Positions 1 to 6,087 of a stretch of DNA of 8,090 bases are shown one piece after another; position 1 is the first letter of the stretch, and every line of letters starts with the position of its first letter. A program made the position numbers and the translations under genes. Source of the DNA: VAZQ01 sp036498625 (GTDB lineage Bacteria; Pseudomonadota; Alphaproteobacteria; Rhizobiales; Xanthobacteraceae); assembly GCA_036498625.1 (NCBI GenBank), contig DASYFD010000386.1:1-8090 (forward strand). Direction: 5' to 3'. Below the pieces are notes generated by a model, which was given only the letters and a program-made list of their open reading frames with translations, was not told the DNA's origin and did not search any database.

Positions 1-632
1 GAAACCTGCGCCGGCACCCCGAACACCAGATTGAGCACGCCTGGCGGCAAGCCGGCATCCACAAAGCAGCGCACCAGCTCCACGCAGCTGCCGGGCGTCT
101 CCTCGGACGGCTTGATGATGATCGAGCAGCCGGCCGCGAGCGAGGCGCCGATCTTGCGCGCCGGCGTCAGGGTCGGAAAGTTCCAGGGCGTGAACGCCGC
201 CACCACGCCGACCGGCTCCTGCAGCACCATCTGGCGGGTGCCCTTCGCCCGGCCCGGAATGATGCGGCCATAGGCGCGGCGGCCTTCCTCGGCGAACCAC
301 TCGATGATGTCGGCGGTGACCATCACCTCCATCCGCGACTCGCCGAGCACCTTGCCCTGCTCCTGCGTCATGATGCGGGCGATCGGCTCGACCCGCTCGC
401 GCACCAGCTGGGCGGCCTTGCGCAGCACCTTGGCGCGATCAAAGGCCGAGGTGGCGCGCCAGACCGCGAGGCCACCTTTCGCGGCCTCCAGCGCCTCGTC
501 GAGATCGCTCGCGCTCGCATGCGGCAGCCGCGCCAGCGGCTTCTCGGTCGCCGGATTGACCACGTCCTCGCCTTGGCGGCCGTCGCCATTGCGCCACGCG
601 CCGCCGATATGGAGCGAGAGATCGGTATACAT
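1..632 (-). CDS. NAD(P)-dependent aldehyde dehydrogenase, N-terminal part (cut by window edge)
   Basis: The first 210 residues of an aldehyde dehydrogenase superfamily protein are visible; the family is usually about 480 residues, so the C-terminal half lies outside the window. These enzymes oxidise an aldehyde to a carboxylate with NAD(P)+ in the cytoplasm. The cofactor-domain signature FTPWNFP is at about residues 147-153, with the conserved oxyanion-hole Asn at 151. IIIKPSEETP at 171-180 holds the cofactor-binding Lys174. The catalytic Glu and Cys fall beyond the edge and cannot be checked. The ATG at 632 is preferred because GAGG (639-642) lies 6 nt upstream and the protein opens with the typical family N-terminus (LHIGGAWRNG, then VVNPATEKPL). 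The overall look is closest to succinate-semialdehyde-type dehydrogenases, but the substrate is inferred only. A terminator at 745-784 separates it from the SDR gene, so it is probably transcribed separately, or reached only by read-through. Confidence 0.93.
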   Translation of the reverse strand, partial: MYTDLSLHIGGAWRNGDGRQGEDVVNPATEKPLARLPHASASDLDEALEAAKGGLAVWRATSAFDRAKVLRKAAQLVRERVEPIARIMTQEQGKVLGESRMEVMVTADIIEWFAEEGRRAYGRIIPGRAKGTRQMVLQEPVGVVAAFTPWNFPTLTPARKIGASLAAGCSIIIKPSEETPGSCVELVRCFVDAGLPPGVLNLVFGVPAQV

Positions 633-638
633 GGGGAA

Positions 639-642
639 CCTC
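639..642 (-). promoter_or_regulatory. Ribosome binding site of the aldehyde dehydrogenase
   Basis: GAGG on the minus strand, 6 nt before the ATG at 632. It supports the chosen start. Confidence 0.6.
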
Positions 643-669
643 GTGTGTTGGCTGCGAGCCGGAGTTAGA

Positions 670-736
670 GCATTTTCAGGAAAATGCCCGCCCTCGCGAA
701 GGCGGGGGTGGAATCCGGTTTTCCGTCCGAAAATGC
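670..736. repeat. Palindromic intergenic repeat element upstream of the aldehyde dehydrogenase
   Basis: This stretch contains a perfect palindrome, GCATTTTC-AG-GAAAATGC (670-687). It is followed by a CCCGCC/GGCGGG stem (687-692 with 701-706, 8-nt loop). Another copy of GAAAATGC lies at 729-736 after a segment rich in GGAATCCGGTTTTCC. Elements with GAGCATTTTC and AATCCGGTTTTCC are, from memory, common dispersed intergenic repeats in Bradyrhizobium and relatives. I see no convincing sigma-70-type promoter here, although a promoter for the aldehyde dehydrogenase would have to lie in 633-744 if it is an independent unit. Confidence 0.65.
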
Positions 737-744
737 GACAATGC

Positions 745-784
745 AAAAATGCTAGAGCGGTTTCTCTGTGAAACCGCTCTAGCA
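745..784 (-). terminator. Intrinsic (Rho-independent) terminator after the SDR gene
   Basis: A perfect 15-bp inverted repeat (750-764 with 770-784) has a 5-nt loop at 765-769. Read on the minus strand, the stem is followed by A and then five T residues (749 down to 745), the classic order for an intrinsic terminator. It lies about 40 nt past the SDR stop codon. The stem core, CTAGAGCGGTTTC, also resembles a dispersed Bradyrhizobium palindrome, so it may be a repeat that also serves as a terminator. Confidence 0.8.
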
Positions 785-825
785 CTAAACGCGCGGAGAT
801 TCATCCCCGTCGGCAGCGGCCGGCG

Positions 826-1584
826 TCAGGTCAGGAATGCCCCGCCGTTGGCATGGATGGTCTGCCCGTTGACGAAGCGGCCGCCCGGCCCGCACAGGAA
901 CCGCACCACCGCCGCCACGTCGGCGGGCGTGCCGTAGCTCCCAAACAGCGTGCGGTTGACCTGATGATGCTGGGGCTCGGGCAGGCCGGGGTCGCGCGGC
1001 CGCTCGATCAGGCCCGGCGCGACGCAGTTCACCGTCACGTTGTCGGCGGCGAGATCATGCGCCAGCGCATGGGTGAGGCCGATCAGGCCGGCCTTGGCGG
1101 CAATCACGTGGGCGCGGTGCTTGGAGCCGGTATGGGCGCTGAGACCCCCGATATTGACGATGGCGCCGGCACCGCTCTGCTTGAGGCCGGGCAGGCACGC
1201 CTGCACGCAGAGAAACGCGCCCTCCAGGATGACCGCCATGACGGCGCGCCAGTCCGCGAGCGTCATCTCGTCGATCGCCTTCTCGTCGCGCATGGCCGCA
1301 TTGTTGATCAGGATATCGATGCGGCCGAAACGCGCGAGTGCGGCCGCCGCCATGGCCTGCACGGCGCCGGCGTCGGTGACATCGGCAATATGGGCGAGTG
1401 CGTTGCCACCCCTGCCCTCGATCTCGCGCACCACCGCCTCGGCCTCGGCCCGGTTGGAGCGGGCATTGACCACCACGGCGGCGCCGCCGTCGGCAAGCGA
1501 AAGCGCGATCGCGCGCCCGATATTGCGCCCCGAGCCGGTCACGATGGCGACGCGTCCGTGCAACTCTTTTGCGGTGTCAGCCAT
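826..1584 (-). CDS. Divergent short-chain dehydrogenase/reductase (SDR) lacking the canonical catalytic Ser and Tyr
   Basis: A 252-residue protein of typical classical-SDR length, with a Rossmann fold. The cofactor loop is TGSGRNIG at residues 16-23 (usual form TGxxxGIG). The NNAA motif is at 94-97 and the C-terminal NGQTIHANGG at 239-248. NAD(P)(H) binding is therefore likely. Aligned to FabG-type enzymes, the four catalytic positions read Ile119 for Asn, Gly147 for Ser, Val160 for Tyr and Lys164 retained, within RAHVIAAKAG at 157-166. I recall a subfamily sharing the RAHV..AKAG pattern, so this is probably a conserved variant and not a decayed gene. The frame is intact and the protein complete. 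It follows the MmgE/PrpD gene after a 189-nt gap filled by a repeat element. The ATG at 1584 has only a weak purine-rich upstream site (AGAAAG). Its product, reaction direction and substrate are unknown; orthodox alcohol/ketone redox chemistry is doubtful. Confidence 0.92.
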   Translation of the reverse strand: MADTAKELHGRVAIVTGSGRNIGRAIALSLADGGAAVVVNARSNRAEAEAVVREIEGRGGNALAHIADVTDAGAVQAMAAAALARFGRIDILINNAAMRDEKAIDEMTLADWRAVMAVILEGAFLCVQACLPGLKQSGAGAIVNIGGLSAHTGSKHRAHVIAAKAGLIGLTHALAHDLAADNVTVNCVAPGLIERPRDPGLPEPQHHQVNRTLFGSYGTPADVAAVVRFLCGPGGRFVNGQTIHANGGAFLT

Positions 1585-1613
1585 GGTTGTTTCTTTCTGG
1601 CACCAACCACCTG

Positions 1614-1751
1614 CGTCGTCCCGGCCAAGGCCGCCACAAGCGCGGTAACGCGCGTCTTTGACGCGCTATGGCGGCCGCAGAGCCGGGACCCATACGCCGC
1701 GGCCGATCGAGGGGACACGGCGTATGGGTCCCTGCTTTCGCAGGGACGACG
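1614..1751. repeat. Composite palindromic element with 9-bp terminal inverted repeats
   Basis: The element is bounded by CGTCGTCCC (1614-1622) and its exact inverse GGGACGACG (1743-1751). Nested inside are GGCCGCCA/TGGCGGCC (1629-1636, 1669-1676), which encloses GCGCGTC-TTT-GACGCGC (1650-1666). A 15-bp perfect stem follows (1685-1699 with 1718-1732), then GTCCCTGC-TTTC-GCAGGGAC (1728-1747). The last two stems share bases and could be alternatives. No coding potential is supported. It fills nearly all of the gap between the MmgE/PrpD and SDR genes. It resembles dispersed repeats of Bradyrhizobium-type genomes (small MITE or REP-like). In RNA it could stabilise or attenuate the operon message. 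Confidence 0.8.
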
Positions 1752-1773
1752 GAGTGGAACTCTCCCGATCCCA

Positions 1774-3147
1774 TCATCCCCGCAGCACGCCGAGATCGAC
1801 CGTCTCGTTGAACAGCGTGCCGGCGAGCCGGAGTGCCGCAGCGGTGCGGCCCTGGTCCCAGCCGCCATGCAGCGCGTTGAGGGCGAACTTCTCCTCGAGG
1901 TCGGCGCGGGTGAGCGGCTCGTGGGCGCCGCCGCGCAGATGCGGCTGGCGTTCCTCGATCACGCTGCCGTCGTTCAGCACCACCCGGATGTGGCCGGTGA
2001 ACTCCTTCGGATATGGATTGTCCGGATCGATCCGGTAGCTCACCTTGGAAGCCAGCGCCACGACGGCGGGCTCGCGCACTGCCGCATCCGAGAAGGCATC
2101 GAGCCCGACATTGCCGCGCACGAAGCCGGCCGCGATGCAATACGGGCTGGAGAACTTGGCGCCGTAGCCGTTGCCCGGATGCTGCTTGGCGGCAAGCGGC
2201 TCCCACAACCGGTGCACGGTGCCTTCAGCCACCTCGCAGACCATCTCCTTGATGGCATCCGCCTTGATCCCGCGCGCCGCCAGCCGCCGCGCGCAGTCGA
2301 TATAGGGATGAGTCATGGTGCCGCAGGGATAGGGCTTGAAGGCGAGCGTCTGCGTCACCCAGCGCTCGCCGAAATCGCCGATCAGCGCGTCGTAATCGCC
2401 CTTGGTGGTGTGGGCAAAACCGTGAAAGAGCCCATGCACGCCCTCGAACACGGTGCGTGGGCCGAGGAATCCCTCGCGTCCGAGCAGCGCCGCCCGGATG
2501 CCCGATTGCGCGGCCCAGCCCGGATGCAGCCGCTTGGTCCAGGCGCCCTCGGCCAGATATTCGATGATGCCGCTCGCCATGGAGCCGACGATGCCGAGCG
2601 CGTCGACGGTCTGGCGCGGCTTAAGCTTCAGTGCGGCCGCGACGCCGGCGGCCGCCGCCATGGCGCCGAAGATCGCGGTCGGATGGAAGCCGGCCTTGTG
2701 CACCGCCTTCGGGGCCACCAGGCCGAGCCGGCAAACCGTCTCGACCCCGACCGCGATGCCCAGGAGCGCCGCCTGCCCGGGCAGGCGGTAGCGCTCGCAG
2801 GCCGCCAGCACCGCCGGCACCACCACGGCGCCGGCATGCACCGGACCGCCCTCGAAGGTGTCGTCGAAATCCTCGCCGTGAGCCGCGGTGCCGTTGACGA
2901 AGGCGGCGCCGGCCGCGCTCATCGGCCGCGCGTGGCCGATGGCGGTGCAGGAGCCTTCGTCGTCCCAGCCCGCGATCGCGCTCGTGACGTAGGGCTCGCG
3001 CCGCGCCGTCGCGCACAGGCCGATCACGTCGATCAGTAGGTCCTCGCATTTGCTGCGCAGGGATGCGGGCAGCCGCGCCGCATCGAGGGCGGCGATCTTG
3101 CTCGCCAGATGCTCGGCGACGGCGATATGGGGAAGCTCAGTGTCCAT
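1774..3147 (-). CDS. MmgE/PrpD family protein (2-methylcitrate dehydratase / cis-aconitate decarboxylase superfamily)
   Basis: A complete 457-residue protein, the usual length for the family. Members act on polycarboxylate-type substrates without a metal cofactor: 2-methylcitrate dehydration, cis-aconitate decarboxylation, iminodisuccinate epimerisation. Family hallmarks are visible: NGTAAHGEDFDDT at 85-97, HKAGFHPTAIFGA at 150-162, WTKRLHPGWAAQSG at 203-216, FKPYPCGTMTHPYID at 270-284 and KFSSPYCIAAG at 331-341. By recalled alignment to cis-aconitate decarboxylase, the active-site residues correspond to Asp93, Thr97, His104, His155, Lys205, Lys271 and Tyr336, so the site looks intact. It begins 6 nt after the permease stop, with at most a weak ribosome binding site inside the end of the permease gene, suggesting translational coupling. 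It is one of many paralogs in such genomes, so methylcitrate dehydratase should not be assumed; no prpB or prpC partner is in the window. Confidence 0.95.
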   Translation of the reverse strand: MDTELPHIAVAEHLASKIAALDAARLPASLRSKCEDLLIDVIGLCATARREPYVTSAIAGWDDEGSCTAIGHARPMSAAGAAFVNGTAAHGEDFDDTFEGGPVHAGAVVVPAVLAACERYRLPGQAALLGIAVGVETVCRLGLVAPKAVHKAGFHPTAIFGAMAAAAGVAAALKLKPRQTVDALGIVGSMASGIIEYLAEGAWTKRLHPGWAAQSGIRAALLGREGFLGPRTVFEGVHGLFHGFAHTTKGDYDALIGDFGERWVTQTLAFKPYPCGTMTHPYIDCARRLAARGIKADAIKEMVCEVAEGTVHRLWEPLAAKQHPGNGYGAKFSSPYCIAAGFVRGNVGLDAFSDAAVREPAVVALASKVSYRIDPDNPYPKEFTGHIRVVLNDGSVIEERQPHLRGGAHEPLTRADLEEKFALNALHGGWDQGRTAAALRLAGTLFNETVDLGVLRG

Positions 3148-3153
3148 GGGGGC

Positions 3154-4872
3154 TCAGGCGTTGCGCAGCCGGACGCCGCCGAAACCCGGAATCTGGTTGA
3201 CGGCGGTGACGACCGCAAAGGTGATGATGAGCATGATGAGACCCAGCACCGCGATGGCACCGAGGTCGCCGCTTTCGTTGAGATCGAAGATCAGGACCGA
3301 GATGACCTTGGTCTCCGAGGTGAACAGGATGATGGCGGCGGACAGCTCGCGAATGACGCCGACGAAGATGAAGCACCAGGTCGCGATCACGCTGGTGCGC
3401 AAGAGCGGCGCGGTGATGTCCCAGAGCGTCCGCAGCCGGCTGGCGCCCAGGATGCGGCCGGCGTCCTCGAGGTCCGCATGCACCGAGCGGAACGCCGATT
3501 GCAGCTGCTGATAGGCCGCCGGCAGCGCGATGGTCACGAAGGCGATCAGCAGGATCCAGATGGTGCCGTAGAGCACGAACGGCGGCCTGGTGTAGCTCAG
3601 GAACAGCCCGACCCCGAGCACGATGCCCGGGATCGCGACCGGTGCGGTGGCGAGGAAGCCCAGCACGCGATGGCCGGTGACGGCCTTGCGGGCGGTGAGA
3701 TAGCCGATCACCAGCGCCATGGCGGTGCCGATGGTGGCCGACAGCGTGCCGAGCAGGAAGGTGTTCTTGACCGCGAGCTTGGTCGACGACAATTCGAAGA
3801 ACACGAACTCGACGTTGTGGAGGGTGAAATTGCTGAAGGTGATGAATTGCGAGGCGACCCGCGAGAACGCCGCATTGAACAAGGCCCCATAGGGCAGAAA
3901 GACCGGGCAGAGCAGCACCGCGAATACCAGGCCGAGCGCGATCCAGCGGCCGCGCCCGAGCTGGACCAGGCGCGGATTGCCCTGCTTGCCGGCGAGCACC
4001 GAATAGCCGCGGCGCCCCAGGATGACATGCTCGGCGCGCAGCAGCGCCACGGTGAGCAGCAATAGCGGAAGCGAGGCCGCCGCCGCCAGCTCGAGCTTGG
4101 GCGGATACTGGAACAGGCTCCAGATCTTGGTGGTCATGGTGTGGAAGCCGGCCGGCAGCGCCAGGATCGCGGGCGAGCCGAACAAAGTCATGGCCTGCAG
4201 GAAGGCGACCAGCGCGCCGGCGAGGAGCGCCGGCATGGCGAGCGGGACGGTGATGCGCCGGGCGGTCACCCAGGTGCCGCCGCCGAGAATCGAGGAAGCA
4301 TCCTCGAGCTCGCCCGGAATCCGGTCGAGCGTATTGGCGACCAGCACGAACACGTAGGGAAACGTGTAGCAGGAGATCACGAAGATGAGCCCGGTCAGGG
4401 TATAGATGTTGAACAGGTGCTCGTCCGGCGGGGCGCCGGTCATGGCGCGCCAGGCCTTGTTCAGCAGCCCGCTGTTGGGCGCCGCCAAGAGCTCCCAGGC
4501 GATCGCGCCCAGAAACGGCGGCGTCACGAACGACGCGGTCACCAGTATCCGCACGGTGCGCCGCAGCGGCATGTCGGTGCGCGCCACCAGCCATCCGATC
4601 GGCGCCGCCACCAGGCAGCAGATGATGCTCGAGGTGGTCGCGATGATGACGGTCGTGATCAGCGGATCGACGAAGATCGGATTGGTGACGAGCTCGGTGA
4701 AATTGGACAGCGTGAACGCGCCGCTGCGGTCCACGAAGCTGTAATAGACCAGCCAGGACATCGGCAGCAGGATCATGCCGCAGAGCAGCGCCGCGAACAG
4801 GATCAGGATCGGCCAGGACAGGTCGAACCTGGCCGGCCGCCTGGCGGGGACTGCGGGCAACGCGAGGGTCAC
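3154..4872 (-). CDS. Fused two-domain ABC transporter permease (FbpB/ThiP-like)
   Basis: An inner-membrane permease in which two BPD-type domains are joined in one chain, as in ferric-iron, thiamine and 2-aminoethylphosphonate importers. With the GTG start at 4872 it is 572 residues long. Many hydrophobic segments are spread over both halves (for example about 21-44, 71-91, 158-178; 312-328, 368-392, 410-426, 440-455). Each half carries an ATPase-contacting EAA loop: EDASSILGGGTWVTARRITVPL at about 190-211 and EDAGRILGASRLRTLWDITAPL at about 469-490. It lies downstream of three binding proteins and 6 nt before the MmgE/PrpD gene. The start is uncertain. The frame stays open to a GTG at 5028 that overlaps the stop of the preceding gene as GTGA, but the extra 52 residues translate a palindromic repeat. 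Neither start has a clear ribosome binding site; I prefer 4872 because the family-like sequence begins there. Confidence 0.9.
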   Translation of the reverse strand: MTLALPAVPARRPARFDLSWPILILFAALLCGMILLPMSWLVYYSFVDRSGAFTLSNFTELVTNPIFVDPLITTVIIATTSSIICCLVAAPIGWLVARTDMPLRRTVRILVTASFVTPPFLGAIAWELLAAPNSGLLNKAWRAMTGAPPDEHLFNIYTLTGLIFVISCYTFPYVFVLVANTLDRIPGELEDASSILGGGTWVTARRITVPLAMPALLAGALVAFLQAMTLFGSPAILALPAGFHTMTTKIWSLFQYPPKLELAAAASLPLLLLTVALLRAEHVILGRRGYSVLAGKQGNPRLVQLGRGRWIALGLVFAVLLCPVFLPYGALFNAAFSRVASQFITFSNFTLHNVEFVFFELSSTKLAVKNTFLLGTLSATIGTAMALVIGYLTARKAVTGHRVLGFLATAPVAIPGIVLGVGLFLSYTRPPFVLYGTIWILLIAFVTIALPAAYQQLQSAFRSVHADLEDAGRILGASRLRTLWDITAPLLRTSVIATWCFIFVGVIRELSAAIILFTSETKVISVLIFDLNESGDLGAIAVLGLIMLIITFAVVTAVNQIPGFGGVRLRNA

Positions 4873-4895
4873 GGGATATGCCGATAGTTGTCTTC

Positions 4896-4983
4896 CGTCA
4901 TGCCCGCGCTTGTCGCGGGCGTCCACGCCCTGAGCGCCGCAGCGCAGAAAGACGGGGATGGCCGGGACAAGCCCGGCCATGAC
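4896..4983. repeat. Pair of inverted palindromic repeats (REP/BIME-like) at the permease 5' end
   Basis: Two related palindromes face each other. The first is GCCCGCG-CTTGT-CGCGGGC (4902-4920) and the second ATGGCCGGG-ACAAG-CCCGGCCAT (4958-4980). The reverse complement of the second aligns with the first across GTCATG..CG.GCTTGTC.CGG, so they are two copies in opposite orientation, about 37 bp apart. Motifs of the GTCATGGCCGGGCTTGTCCCGGCCAT type are, from memory, abundant intergenic repeats in Bradyrhizobium. The minus-strand reading frame runs through the whole element, encoding MAGLVPAIPVF and DARDKRGHDG. Confidence 0.78.
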
Positions 4984-5024
4984 GAGGAACCAATGACGAG
5001 AAGGAATATCATGCGGTACTGCTA

Positions 5025-6074
5025 TCACACGCCGAAGATTTTGGCATAGTGGGCTTTGATCTCCTCGGCCTGCGCCTCGACCGCCGCCGGATCATCCCGC
5101 ATGACCTTGATCTGCGCCAGGGGCCGGCGCCCCGGTTTTTCCGTGACCTGCGGATGGGCGGAATGCTGCGCGGCGAAGTCGCAAAGCAGCTGCTGGCCTT
5201 CGCGCGAGAAGATGTAGCTCTGCAACAGGCGCGCCGCGTTGGGATTGGGCGCCCCCTTGAGAACGCCGTTGGGGCACACGATGAGCGGCGAGCCTTCGAG
5301 CGGATAGACCACCTCGACCGGCTTGCCGGCCTCCTTGAACTGAATGAGGTTGAAGTCGTTGCCGTCGGCCATGACGTGGCGCTCGCCGAGCGCGAGCTTG
5401 TTGGGCGGATCAACCGAGGACTGGACCTGCAGGACCTTTTGCTTGGCGAGCTTCTCGAAATAATCCCAGCCGAGCTCGCGGGCGACCTGGAAGGTCGAGG
5501 TCATGATGGTGCCGCTGTAGGCCGGATGGGCCTTGACGATCTTGTTCAGCCAGCGCGGATTCAGAAGATCGAGGAAGCTCCTGGGCGCGTCCTCCGGCTT
5601 GACCAGGTCGGTATTGTAGCCGAGCGAGACCACGTAGACCCGCGAGGTCGCAAAGCAGCCGTCGGGATCGCGGTGCTGCGGCTCGAAATAGCGGGCGACG
5701 TCCTCCGGTACATAGGGCGCGAGCCAGCCGTTGCGCTTCCAGGCGATGAAATGCGAGGCATCCGAAGCGTTGATCACGTCGACCGCGAAGATGTTGGCGG
5801 CATATTCCTGCGCCAGCCGCTGGAACTGGCGCTCCGAGCCGGTGCGCTCGATCCGCACCGCGATGCCGGGATATTTCGCCTCGAAGCCGCGTGCGACCCG
5901 CTCGGAGACCGGCAGGTCCATGGCCGCATACCAGACCGCCTTGCCCTCTTTCCGGGCCGCCTCGATCAGCGCCGGCGTCACCGGGCTCGGCTCCGGGGCT
6001 GCGGCCCGCACCGGGCTGGCGAAGGCCGCGACCGCCGCTGCCGAGGCCTTGAGCATGTCCCTGCGCGTGCGCAC
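5025..6074 (-). CDS. Periplasmic ABC solute-binding protein, third tandem paralog
   Basis: A 349-residue extracellular solute-binding protein of the FbpA/AfuA-like class (SBP_bac_6/11-type fold, inferred). The frame is open far upstream, but the GTG at 6074 is chosen: GAGAGG lies ahead of it at good spacing, and it is followed at once by a twin-arginine signal, TRRDMLK (residues 3-9). A hydrophobic stretch and a cleavage region near RAAAPEP (about 23-29) come next, so export is probably by Tat in a folded state. It is about 68% identical (224 of 331, ungapped by hand) to the neighbour at 6086-7150. Shared motifs include GYNTDLVKP, KAHPAYSGTIMT and QVQSS.DPP.KLALGER. Where the paralogs have Tyr in GN(D/E)YN, this copy has Phe241. 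No adjacent Tyr pair typical of ferric-iron binders is seen there, so an organic ligand is more likely than Fe3+. It probably delivers its ligand to the permease downstream. Confidence 0.93.
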   Translation of the reverse strand: MRTRRDMLKASAAAVAAFASPVRAAAPEPSPVTPALIEAARKEGKAVWYAAMDLPVSERVARGFEAKYPGIAVRIERTGSERQFQRLAQEYAANIFAVDVINASDASHFIAWKRNGWLAPYVPEDVARYFEPQHRDPDGCFATSRVYVVSLGYNTDLVKPEDAPRSFLDLLNPRWLNKIVKAHPAYSGTIMTSTFQVARELGWDYFEKLAKQKVLQVQSSVDPPNKLALGERHVMADGNDFNLIQFKEAGKPVEVVYPLEGSPLIVCPNGVLKGAPNPNAARLLQSYIFSREGQQLLCDFAAQHSAHPQVTEKPGRRPLAQIKVMRDDPAAVEAQAEEIKAHYAKIFGV

Positions 6075-6080
6075 GTGGGG

Positions 6081-6087
6081 TCCTCTC
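6081..6087 (-). promoter_or_regulatory. Ribosome binding site overlapping the stop of the preceding gene
   Basis: GAGAGGA on the minus strand overlaps the TGA (6086-6088) of the upstream binding-protein gene and sits about 7 nt before the GTG at 6074. It decides the start of the third paralog and suggests the two genes are co-translated. Confidence 0.75.

Noticed and set aside
1614..1751. Possible repeat-spacer (CRISPR) array among the palindromes
   Set aside because: There are no regularly spaced direct repeats; the structure is nested inverted repeats.
853..3039. A 728-residue plus-strand open frame opposite the SDR and MmgE/PrpD genes
   Set aside because: It is antisense to two well-supported genes, crosses the intergenic repeat, and has a composition rich in Arg, His, Asp, Gly and Ala typical of GC-rich shadow frames. 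It shows no family motif.
1774..3147. Calling the MmgE/PrpD gene prpD (2-methylcitrate dehydratase)
   Set aside because: No methylcitrate cycle partners are nearby and the family covers several different reactions. Only the family name is supported.
3137..4594. A 485-residue minus-strand open frame overlapping the permease
   Set aside because: It is a different frame of the same strand, rich in Arg, Ala and His, with no membrane segments. The overlapping permease frame has clear transmembrane segments and EAA motifs.
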